Source: DSSB01 sp046346845
GTDB taxonomy: Bacteria > UBA10199 > DSSB01
DNA length: 64,000 bases
Assembly (NCBI GenBank): GCA_046346845.1
Contig: JAXMHH010000001.1
Coordinates: 248,001-312,000, forward strand
Direction of reading: 5' to 3'
Within the stretch, counting starts at the first letter, position 1, and every line of letters begins with the position of its first letter. The notes beneath the pieces were generated by a model. It was not told the DNA's origin. It saw only the letters and a program-made list of their open reading frames with translations, and searched no databases. Shown here piece after piece: positions 41,712 to 49,121 of this stretch. A program made the position numbers and the translations under genes.

Positions 41712-42131
41712 ATGAAATCCTTCCGCAAAGAGCTTTGGTTCCAGACCCCCACCCGCCGGGCCTTCCTCAACATCACCCCGCAGGTCGCTGAGGCGCTCCG
41801 CGAGAGCGGGATCCGCGAGGGCCTGATCCTGGTCAACGCCATGCACATCAGCGCCTCGGTCTTCATCAACGACGACGAGGCCGGCCTGCACCATGACTTC
41901 GAGGTTTTTTTGGAAAAGCTGGCTCCCCATGAGCCCATCTCCCAGTACCAACACAACGAAACGGGCGAGGACAACGCCGACGCCCACATCAAGCGCCAGA
42001 TCATGGGCCGCGAGGTGGTCGTCGCCGTCACCGAGGGGAAGATGGATTTCGGCCCCTGGGAGCAGATCTTTTACGGAGAATTCGATGGACGGCGCCGGAA
42101 GCGGGTCCTCGTCAAGATCATCGGGGAATAA
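41712..42131 (+). CDS. YjbQ/UPF0047 family protein
   Basis: A 139-residue member of the YjbQ family (secondary thiamine-phosphate synthase activity has been reported for homologues). Blocks LVNAMHISASVFINDDE and HNETGEDNADAHIKRQIMG and the ending PWEQIFYGEFDGRRRKRV are diagnostic, with conserved histidines forming a metal site. It begins 7 bases after thpR. Confidence 0.88.
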   Translation: MKSFRKELWFQTPTRRAFLNITPQVAEALRESGIREGLILVNAMHISASVFINDDEAGLHHDFEVFLEKLAPHEPISQYQHNETGEDNADAHIKRQIMGREVVVAVTEGKMDFGPWEQIFYGEFDGRRRKRVLVKIIGE

Positions 42132-42717
42132 GCCGCCGCGGAAGTGGCGGAAACGCCTGCTGGCGCTCGGCGCCCTGCTAATCCTCGTTTACTGCTATCA
42201 GGCCTATCGCACCGTGGAATACTCGCGACACATCCCCGACCCACCCCAGGCCGAGATCGCCATCGTCCTAGGGGCGCGCAGCGAGGGGTCCCTGCCGCTG
42301 CCGGTGTTCCGCGAACGCATCGAATGCGCGCTGCGTCTCTACTCCGAGGGCAAGGTGCAGAAGCTCCTCTTCACCGGGGCCCCGGGCAATCCCCCGCAGG
42401 CCATCGTCGCGCGCGATTACGCGACCGCGCGCGGGGTCCCCGAGGCCGCGATCCTGATCGAGACCCGGTCGTGGAAAACCATCGAAAACCTTCGTTTCGC
42501 CAAGGAACTCCTGCCCGACCCGAGCCGTACCACCGTGCTGATCGTCTCCGACCCCCTGCACCTGCGCCGGGCCATGAAGATGGCGGAGGACCTCGACCTG
42601 CGGGCCTTCCCCGCGCCGACCTCCAGCTCCGCGGTCAGCGGCGGCTGGGGCCAGCTGAAGATGACCCTGCGCGAGGCGGCGGCCTATCTGAAATACTGGG
42701 TCCAAAGGCGGTTTTAG
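42085..42717 (+). CDS. YdcF/SanA (DUF218) family membrane-anchored protein
   Basis: A 210-residue protein with one N-terminal membrane helix (about residues 24-40) and a DUF218 domain: IAIVLGARSEG, RIECALRLYSEGKVQKLLFTGA, SWKTIENLRFAKELL and LIVSDPLHLRRAMKMA. Relatives (SanA, ElyC, YdcF) affect envelope integrity. It starts 47 bases inside the yjbQ gene with CGGAGA as ribosome-binding site, and ends with a 4-base convergent overlap with the nudix gene. Confidence 0.82.
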   Translation: MDGAGSGSSSRSSGNKPPRKWRKRLLALGALLILVYCYQAYRTVEYSRHIPDPPQAEIAIVLGARSEGSLPLPVFRERIECALRLYSEGKVQKLLFTGAPGNPPQAIVARDYATARGVPEAAILIETRSWKTIENLRFAKELLPDPSRTTVLIVSDPLHLRRAMKMAEDLDLRAFPAPTSSSAVSGGWGQLKMTLREAAAYLKYWVQRRF

Positions 42718-43244
42718 ACGCCGGCCTTTTGCCCCCGCAGAAAATACAGGCCGGCGTAGACCTTGGGATCGATCGCCAATCCTTCTGCCCGCCTTTGCTC
42801 CAACCAAGCGTCGATCTCTTCCATCGGCACCTCATGGACCCGAATCTCCTCGGTGTCGTCGCCACCACCCTCCCCGACCTTGCGCAGGCCCTCCGCCAGG
42901 AAGATCGTGATCGTCTCGGGGCTGAGGCCCGCCGAGGGCGGCCCCTCCCCGAGCCGCGTCCAACGCTCCGCCTCGTAACCCGTCTCTTCCAAAAGCTCGC
43001 GGCGGGCGGCCTCGAGTAGCTCCTCGCCGGCCCCGCAGCGATCCCCGACCAGGCCGGCGGGAAACTCGATCACCGCTTTGCCCAGCGGGATCCGGTACTG
43101 CTCGACCAACAAAACCTTGCCTTGGGGGGTGCGCGCAACCATCATCACCACCCCGCTGCAGTTGACCCGCTCGACCCACTCCCAATGTTCGCTCCGGCAG
43201 AGTTGTAAATATTTCCCGCGATACAGCACCTGTTTTGTCTTCAT
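42714..43244 (-). CDS. Nudix hydrolase (ADP-ribose pyrophosphatase-like)
   Basis: A 176-residue Nudix protein. The box fits G-x5-E-x7-REUxEExGU with GAGEELLEAARRELLEETGY, preceded by VEQYRIPLGKAVIEFPAGLVG as in ADP-ribose pyrophosphatases (NudF group). The substrate is therefore probably ADP-ribose or a related nucleotide sugar; this is inference. Confidence 0.85.
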   Translation of the reverse strand: MKTKQVLYRGKYLQLCRSEHWEWVERVNCSGVVMMVARTPQGKVLLVEQYRIPLGKAVIEFPAGLVGDRCGAGEELLEAARRELLEETGYEAERWTRLGEGPPSAGLSPETITIFLAEGLRKVGEGGGDDTEEIRVHEVPMEEIDAWLEQRRAEGLAIDPKVYAGLYFLRGQKAGV

Positions 43245-43289
43245 GTCTTTTCCCTTGGACGGCCCGCCCCTGGCGACTATAGAGGGGCC

Positions 43290-43979
43290 ATGTTTTGGTC
43301 CAGTCTATCGCATGGCCTGAAAATCCTCGTCCAGCCCTCCGTCGCCCTCCCCACCCTGTTATTTTTGGGGGTCCAAGTCCTGTTCTTATCCATCATCCGC
43401 TGGTCGACGGGCCTTAAGGAGACTCAAGACGCCGCTTCCTCGGGCTGCCTGACGCAAATCGTCGGGGTCCTCTGCCAAGCCCTGATCCTCGGTTTCCTCC
43501 TGCTCCTGTTGACGCCGGTCTTGGTCGGCCTGGATGCGAAGCCCCAATGGACCACCGTCGAGCCCTTCGCCATGTTGGCCGCCCGCGCCGGCATCGTCTC
43601 CGCCCTGGTCATCGCGGCCCTATCCTATATCCCCGGCGTCGGCGGGCTGCTCGGCGGCTCGCCGGGCCTGGAAATCCTGCTGGGTGGAGGGATCCTCTTC
43701 CGCCTGCTCTCCCATCCCTACCTGGAGGCCCGGCTCGGAAAAAAGATCCCGGCGGCCTCCCTCTACCCGAATCTCTGGGAATCCCTGGCCTACCTGGCCC
43801 TCGCCTTCCTCTTGGGGCGGGCCCTGATGCTGGCGACGCTCCGCCTGCGCCCCCCTCCGGGGAAGCCGCCCAACGCCTTCACCCGCGTCTGGGGACCCAG
43901 CCTTGATTGCCTGATCGGAATCGTGGTCTTATACATGTACGCCCAGTATGTCTCGCTTCGCCTGCAGCAGGGGTATTAA
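43290..43979 (+). CDS. Hypothetical multi-spanning membrane protein
   Basis: A 229-residue protein with about six hydrophobic segments (near residues 18-36, 55-75, 95-120, 125-140, 165-185 and 205-222). AGAGGGG lies just upstream of the start. No family recognised and no conserved catalytic motif seen. It is followed at a spacing of 8 bases by the DUF962 gene. Confidence 0.7.
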   Translation: MFWSSLSHGLKILVQPSVALPTLLFLGVQVLFLSIIRWSTGLKETQDAASSGCLTQIVGVLCQALILGFLLLLLTPVLVGLDAKPQWTTVEPFAMLAARAGIVSALVIAALSYIPGVGGLLGGSPGLEILLGGGILFRLLSHPYLEARLGKKIPAASLYPNLWESLAYLALAFLLGRALMLATLRLRPPPGKPPNAFTRVWGPSLDCLIGIVVLYMYAQYVSLRLQQGY

Positions 43980-43987
43980 GGTGGCTC

Positions 43988-44299
43988 ATGTCGGTCCAGC
44001 AATTGATCGAGAATTACAAGCGCTCCCATACCCATCCGGCCAACCACGTCCTGCACGCGATCGGCATCCCGACCATCCTGCTCAGCCTCCCCTGGTTTTT
44101 CTTCAATTGGAAGGTGGCCCTCATCCTGTTCGGCGCCGGCTGGGCCTGCCAATTTCTCGGGCACGCGATCGAAGGCAAACCGCCGGCCTTCTTCTCCAAT
44201 CCCGCCTATCTGCTGATCGGGCCGATCTGGCTCTTCAAAAAATTTCAGGCGCGCTTCGCGAGGAAACATGAAACAGGTCACCCCGGAACAAGCCGATGA
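43988..44299 (+). CDS. DUF962 / Mpo1-like small membrane protein
   Basis: A 103-residue protein with two or three hydrophobic segments and histidines in HPANHVLHAIGIP and LGHAIEGKPPA. This His-rich layout matches the DUF962/Mpo1-like family, whose yeast member is a fatty-acid alpha-dioxygenase. Function in bacteria is unknown. It overlaps the thioesterase gene by 32 bases. Confidence 0.75.
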   Translation: MSVQQLIENYKRSHTHPANHVLHAIGIPTILLSLPWFFFNWKVALILFGAGWACQFLGHAIEGKPPAFFSNPAYLLIGPIWLFKKFQARFARKHETGHPGTSR

Positions 44300-44681
44300 A
44301 CTGAACCGCGGCAAGCTCGCGGACCACCTGGGCATCAAGGTCGTCGAATTCACCCCCGGCTTGGTCAAGGCCACCATGCCGGTGGTCGAGGCCACGCGCC
44401 AACCGATGGGCGTCCTGCACGGCGGGGCCTCCTTGGCCCTGGCCGAGACCATCGCCAGCATCGGAGCCTGGTATTCCGTCGCCGACCGGGGCAAGGTCGT
44501 GGTGGGCATGGAGATCAACGCCAACCACCTCCGCACTGTCCGGGAAGGCCTGGTCACGGGAGTCGGCCAACCGCTCCACCAGGGCAACACCTCCCAAGTT
44601 TGGGAGGTGAAGATCTACGACGAGGCGGAGCGCCTGGTCTGCGTCAGCCGCTGCACCCTGGCGGTCATCGAGCCCCGCTGA
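44268..44681 (+). CDS. MenI/YdiI-like hotdog acyl-CoA thioesterase
   Basis: A 137-residue hotdog-fold thioesterase (PaaI group). LHGGASLALAETIAS, VGMEINANH, and PLHQGNTSQVWEVKIYDEAERLVC resemble E. coli YdiI/MenI closely enough to suggest 1,4-dihydroxy-2-naphthoyl-CoA hydrolase. If right, it would be the menaquinone counterpart to the ubiD-ubiE-ubiA set at 1.5-7.6 kb; a general acyl-CoA thioesterase remains possible. Confidence 0.8.
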   Translation: MKQVTPEQADELNRGKLADHLGIKVVEFTPGLVKATMPVVEATRQPMGVLHGGASLALAETIASIGAWYSVADRGKVVVGMEINANHLRTVREGLVTGVGQPLHQGNTSQVWEVKIYDEAERLVCVSRCTLAVIEPR

Positions 44682-44747
44682 GCCGCGCGGGGCGATAATT
44701 TCCTTCATTTCCAGGAAGAATTGTGCAAGGAGGCCCTCCTGCGAGGC

Positions 44748-45158
44748 ATGGCCATGAAACACACCGTCAATCCCACTTCCAGCGCGGTCACCCGCGGCAT
44801 CCGCGTCGACGTCGAGAGCGAGTACGATCCCGAGCGCAGCGACCCCGGGAGCGGCTATTACTTTTTCAGCTACCGCATCAAGATCACCAACCAGGGCGAC
44901 CGCAACGCCCAGCTGATCAGCCGCCACTGGATCATCACCGACGCCGACGGCCACGTCGAGGAGGTGAAGGGCCCGGGAGTGGTCGGCGAACAGCCCCTGC
45001 TGGAACCCGGGGAATCCTTCGAGTACACCAGCGCCTGCCCGCTCAAGACCCCCACCGGGAACATGCGCGGCACCTACCAGATGGTGGCGGACAACGGCGA
45101 GAAGTTCGACGCCGAGGTGGCCCGCTTCGAGCTCGCGCCGGGATACACCCTGCATTAA
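44748..45158 (+). CDS. apaG: ApaG domain protein
   Basis: A 136-residue ApaG protein (FSYRIKITNQGDRNAQLISRHWIITDADG, EVKGPGVVGEQPLLEPGESFEYTS, MRGTYQMV). It has a fibronectin-like fold; the E. coli homologue is linked to Co/Mg resistance. Alternative starts are ATG 44754 and TTG 44721; AAGGAGG lies at 44727-44733 inside a small palindrome (AGGAGGCCCTCCT), so spacing does not settle the start. Confidence 0.88.
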   Translation: MAMKHTVNPTSSAVTRGIRVDVESEYDPERSDPGSGYYFFSYRIKITNQGDRNAQLISRHWIITDADGHVEEVKGPGVVGEQPLLEPGESFEYTSACPLKTPTGNMRGTYQMVADNGEKFDAEVARFELAPGYTLH

Positions 45159-45184
45159 GGATTTTTTTCAGGTATCGTATCGTT

Positions 45185-45598
45185 ATGGTCAAAATCGATC
45201 TTGAATACCAAGGCGACCTGCGCGTGAAGGCCAAGCACGGCCCCTCCGGGACCGAGCTGCACACCGACGCCCCGGTCGACAACCAAGGCAAGGGCGAAAG
45301 CTTTTCCCCCACCGACTTGGTGGCCACCGGCCTCGGCTCCTGCATGGCGACGATCATGGGCATCGTCGCCCGCCGGCACGGCATCGATCTGCAGGGCATG
45401 CAGATCGAGGTCGAAAAGCTCATGTCCCAAGACGCGCCGCGCCGCATCGTCGGGCTGAACGTCGATCTCAAGATCCCCACCCGACCCGACGACGAACAGA
45501 TCCGCCTTTTGGAACAGGCCGCCCACACCTGCCCGGTCGCCCAGTCCATCCATCCCGAGATTAAAGTCCAGACGCGCTTTCGTTGGGGTCCGGAGTAA
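45185..45598 (+). CDS. OsmC/Ohr-family protein
   Basis: A 137-residue OsmC-like protein, usually a thiol peroxidase acting on organic hydroperoxides. The first redox cysteine is in ATGLGSCMATIMGIVAR and the second in AAHTCPVAQSIHPEI. The subfamily (YhfA/OsmC-like) lacks a defined physiological substrate. It converges on prmA with a 38-base overlap. Confidence 0.87.
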   Translation: MVKIDLEYQGDLRVKAKHGPSGTELHTDAPVDNQGKGESFSPTDLVATGLGSCMATIMGIVARRHGIDLQGMQIEVEKLMSQDAPRRIVGLNVDLKIPTRPDDEQIRLLEQAAHTCPVAQSIHPEIKVQTRFRWGPE

Positions 45599-46370
45599 AC
45601 CCCGCCAAGGCGAGGGCCAGCCAATCCTGATCGCTGATTTCCCGCATGATGCCCCCGGGGCGAAAGGCTCGCAGGATCGCCTCGCGCTCGGATCGCAGCA
45701 TCCCGGAGAGCAACAGCATTCCCTCCGGTCGCAGACGGCGCAGCATCGGCTCGCGCAGGGCCAGCAAGGTAGGCGCGAGGATATTGGCGATCACCGCGTC
45801 GAAGCGGCCGCGGCAGTCTCTCAGCTCGGAAAGCAACTCGATCCCCATGGCGCCGTTGGCGCGAAAATTCGCGGCGGCCGCGGCCCGCGCCTCGGGCAGG
45901 ATCTCCACCGCCGCGACCCGCCCCGCACCACGTCGCTTCGCCAGGATGGCGAGGATGCCGCTCCCCGTCCCCACATCCAAGACCGCCCTGCCCGACAGGT
46001 CCAGACCCGCAAGCAATTCCGCCGCCAGGCGCGTCGTGGGGTGGGCCCCGCTGCCGAAGGCCGGCCCCCTTACCAAGACCAAGTCTTGCCCGAGCAGGCT
46101 CAGGCTCTGCATCCCCTCCTCCCTCGCCTCTCCCGCCTCCGGCAGGCGGATCAGGGTCTCTCCTTCCCAGACCAGTTCCGGCCAACGGCGAGTCCAGAGG
46201 TCGCGCAGGGACTCCCAGCGGAAATCCGCTTCGAAATAGGCGCGGGCTTGCAAGGCATGATCCTGTTGGGAATATTCCAGGCCCAGGCAGGGATGGCGGT
46301 AGAGCTCTTCCCGCAGGGCGCCTTCTAAAGAGAGGGGAATTGTGAATCGGAGGACCGCGTAATCCCGCAT
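45561..46370 (-). CDS. prmA: Ribosomal protein L11 methyltransferase-like
   Basis: A 269-residue (from ATG 46370) SAM methyltransferase of the PrmA family: GSGAHPTTRLAAELL, motif I VLDVGTGSGILAILA, VIANILAPTLLALREP and LLLSGML. The family trimethylates L11. An upstream TTG at 46406 overlaps the previous gene's stop (TTGA) and has GAGGAG close upstream, giving 281 residues; the family N-terminus fits the later start better, but the choice is open. Confidence 0.85.
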   Translation of the reverse strand: MRDYAVLRFTIPLSLEGALREELYRHPCLGLEYSQQDHALQARAYFEADFRWESLRDLWTRRWPELVWEGETLIRLPEAGEAREEGMQSLSLLGQDLVLVRGPAFGSGAHPTTRLAAELLAGLDLSGRAVLDVGTGSGILAILAKRRGAGRVAAVEILPEARAAAAANFRANGAMGIELLSELRDCRGRFDAVIANILAPTLLALREPMLRRLRPEGMLLLSGMLRSEREAILRAFRPGGIMREISDQDWLALALAGFTPDPNESASGL

Positions 46371-46402
46371 GGGCAGAATAGGAGCACGAAGCGGGCCGCG
46401 GC

Positions 46403-48937
46403 TCAAGGCTCCTCGGCGTCCAGCTCCAGAATGTCGATGAGATTGCCGACCCCTTCCGCCTCCCGCCGCAGCCCCATCCGCTCGTAGGTCAAGCGCAGGG
46501 CCCGCAGCACGTCGAGGTCTTCGGGCACCAGGCCATTGAGGCGGCGAAAGGCCTGCTCGGCCTCCCCGTACTGTCCGGCGACGAACCGCTCCCAGGCCCG
46601 CATCCGGAGGTTGTTCAGGCCCTTGGCGTCCGTCGGGTGCAGGGCATGGACCCTCCGGTAATGGGCGAGGGTCGCGGCGAAATCCCCCTGCCGCTGGGCC
46701 ACCTGGGCCAGGAGCAGGTCCGCGCGGGGGCTACCCGGCAGGAGTTCCCGCGCCCGCTCCAGGATCCAGCGCGCATTCGCCAGATCGCCGCGCTCCACCG
46801 CGCCCTTCCCCAAGTTGAACAGGTGGACGCTGAGGAGGGAATGCCCGGGCAGGAGTTTCTGCTCCGGCCCGATGGCGCGGTTGCGATAGGCCGAGGCGGA
46901 GGTGACGCCGAAATCCAAAATGCTCTCGATGGCCGCGCCTTCCCGACCCGCCAGGTAGACGTGGCGGGGCAAGAGACCCACCTGCAGCGCGCGGCCGGTC
47001 GTTACCGCCAAATGCGCGAAGAGCAAGGAGAGGGTCGCGCAATTCCCGTCGCCGCGCAGCAAGAGATTGGAGAGATAACGCCCATTGGGATTGCTCTCGT
47101 CGACTCGGTTAAAGCCGCGCGTGCGCAGGAAATTCCGCAGCACGGCGAGGTCGAGGAAATAATCCGCCGCCTCCTGGCTGTCCCGGACCCGCGTCTTCAT
47201 GCGGATCTCCCCGTTCTTGATCGCGGAGAGGTCGGCGATCCCGATGGAGCGGAGCCGTTCCTGCAATTGGACGAACCCGGCGATCCCCTTCGGAACCAGC
47301 TCGTTCTGCCAATTCTGAAAGACCTCCCAACGCTGGGCGATCGGCACGGATTGGCGCCCCTGGTCGAGATAGAGCCAAAATTCGTCCTCCAGGTTTCTTA
47401 AGACCTCGCGGGCCCTGGCAAACTCCGCAGGACCCAGGTCGGGGCGCAGGCCGTTGGCCTCCAAGTCCAGGGCCAGTTGCGCCAGGCGACCGCGCTCATG
47501 GATCCCCTTGACCAGGCGATCGAGGCCCGCGGCGGGGGCCTCGCGGAAGGCGCGCAAGGCCTGGCCTTCCTCTTGCTCCGGGGGCCTTTCTCCGGTCCGA
47601 GAATCCAAGGGGGCGCTGCGGCCGCCCCGCCGCGCGCGGCTGCGCTCCGGCTTGACCTGGGACATGGCGAGGATCCCCGCCTCCCAAGGCCGCTCGCCTG
47701 TTTCGACCGCAGGGCTCGCCCCACCTATTCCGGCGAGCGCGGGTTGCAAGGCGGGGCCTGGCCCCACGCCGAGGTTCGGGCGGGGCGTCAGCAGGGTCTC
47801 GGTCACGCGGCTACGGAATTCCAATTGCCGCAAGGCCGAGGCATAGCCGGGGCCCAAGGCCTCGGCGGCCAGGCGTCCCCCGACGTGAAACTGCAGCAGC
47901 GTGGCGAGGGAATCGAAGCCTCGGGACAGGGCATCGGTGCGCGGCCGCCAACCCAGCCGCTCCTCGATCAGGTGGTCGGTGTAGAGACCGGCGAAACTCG
48001 CGGCCTGGGTATAGAGCGGCTGCGAAAGCCGCGTCAGGGCGGGCAGGCCCGCCGCCTCGGCATGCAAGGGAGCAATGCCGTGGGCCCTCTGGAACAGGGC
48101 GCCGGCGGCGGCCCCGCTCAATTTCAACAGGCCCAGCATGAGACCGGTGGAGGCGAGCTCCCGCGCCACCGTGGCGCGATCCCAGCCCAATCCGGAGCTA
48201 CCCATCGCCAGATGGGCCATGCGGGTGCCGGCCCAGAAGGTCGGGACCTCCACGGCCCAAGCCGCGGTCCCCGCCGTCAGGGAGGCCCCGAGGCCGCGGG
48301 TCAAGAACCCGGCCCTTGGGGAGGCCGCGAGGCGAGACAGGACGCCCAGTCGCACCGCGCTCGCCGCCAAGGAGGCGAGGCCCATCCCCGCGATCAGGGC
48401 GGGATCGGAGGCCTGGCGGGCGAATTGACGTGCTTGGATCTCAAAGCGGCGGCCAAAAGTACCCTCGCCCCGCCAGGCCGCTGCCTCGGCGGCGGCGCGA
48501 GCCCGCAGCTCTCCGTTCAGGTTGGAGGCCAGGGCACCCTCCGCCCGGGACAAATATTGATACAGGGCCAGGCCCGCAGAAGGATCCTCCCCTTCCACCG
48601 AGCGCCTTGCCAAGGCCATGAGGCCCTCGGCGAGCAATTGGGGATCGCGCTCCTGGGAAAGCGAGGCCAGTTCGTCGAGCCGGGAGCCAAAGCGGGCGCG
48701 CAGGATCGAACGCTCCCCTTCGGATAGGCCGGCCCAAGGGCCCAAATCCTGAGGATGGGCCAGAACGGCCTCGGCCCAGCGCCGCAGGGCTTGAGAAGAT
48801 TCGAGATGGGAAGGGTCGGGGATGGCGGCGAGTTCAAACAAGGCCTGCGCAAAGCCTTGCTGGGCCGCTGCCGCGGCCGGTGCCTCGCCAGTAGCGCCGA
48901 GCCGCGTTCTCCTTACCCGGAGCATGTGCAGGGTCAT
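46403..48937 (-). CDS. Large modular protein: hydrophobic N-module, transglutaminase-like domain, TPRs
   Basis: An 844-residue protein (from ATG 48937; GTG 48946 is possible). Residues about 156-373 form a hydrophobic, Gly/Ala-rich helical module (EGTFGRRFE ... ALGPGYASALRQLEF) that is clearly paralogous to residues 124-330 of the divergent neighbour. A charged linker follows (about 400-470). A transglutaminase-like domain then has Cys633 (DGNCATLSLLF), His659 (LPRHVYL) and Asp675 (ILDFG), a plausible catalytic triad resembling the SirB1/Transglut_core2 group, with at least three TPR units to the C-terminus. No signal peptide. Function unknown; protease or transamidase activity is inferred from the triad. 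Confidence 0.75.
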   Translation of the reverse strand: MTLHMLRVRRTRLGATGEAPAAAAAQQGFAQALFELAAIPDPSHLESSQALRRWAEAVLAHPQDLGPWAGLSEGERSILRARFGSRLDELASLSQERDPQLLAEGLMALARRSVEGEDPSAGLALYQYLSRAEGALASNLNGELRARAAAEAAAWRGEGTFGRRFEIQARQFARQASDPALIAGMGLASLAASAVRLGVLSRLAASPRAGFLTRGLGASLTAGTAAWAVEVPTFWAGTRMAHLAMGSSGLGWDRATVARELASTGLMLGLLKLSGAAAGALFQRAHGIAPLHAEAAGLPALTRLSQPLYTQAASFAGLYTDHLIEERLGWRPRTDALSRGFDSLATLLQFHVGGRLAAEALGPGYASALRQLEFRSRVTETLLTPRPNLGVGPGPALQPALAGIGGASPAVETGERPWEAGILAMSQVKPERSRARRGGRSAPLDSRTGERPPEQEEGQALRAFREAPAAGLDRLVKGIHERGRLAQLALDLEANGLRPDLGPAEFARAREVLRNLEDEFWLYLDQGRQSVPIAQRWEVFQNWQNELVPKGIAGFVQLQERLRSIGIADLSAIKNGEIRMKTRVRDSQEAADYFLDLAVLRNFLRTRGFNRVDESNPNGRYLSNLLLRGDGNCATLSLLFAHLAVTTGRALQVGLLPRHVYLAGREGAAIESILDFGVTSASAYRNRAIGPEQKLLPGHSLLSVHLFNLGKGAVERGDLANARWILERARELLPGSPRADLLLAQVAQRQGDFAATLAHYRRVHALHPTDAKGLNNLRMRAWERFVAGQYGEAEQAFRRLNGLVPEDLDVLRALRLTYERMGLRREAEGVGNLIDILELDAEEP

Positions 48938-48941
48938 GGAA

Positions 48942-48963
48942 AACACCTATAATTTCAGGTGTT
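48942..48963. promoter_or_regulatory. Inverted repeat in the divergent promoter region, possible operator
   Basis: AACACCT (48942-48948) and AGGTGTT (48957-48963) form a perfect 7-base inverted repeat around an AT-rich 8-base centre (ATAATTTC). It overlaps the start region of the minus-strand gene and lies about 160 bases before the plus-strand gene. It could bind a dimeric regulator or fold in the leader RNA. The rest of the 175-base spacer shows no clear -24/-12 promoter. Confidence 0.4.
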
Positions 48964-49121
48964 ATCGCCCAAATTGGAAGAAAGTTGTTTATTCCTGCAG
49001 CGCGGTGATTTTGCACAACTTTTCACTGGCCTCTCCGAAAAGAATGCCTGTAATTAACAAGCTAAGGGCTTGGGGTTAAATTTCGATCGCCGCAAGGTTC
49101 TAGGAAAATTAAGGGGCACGA

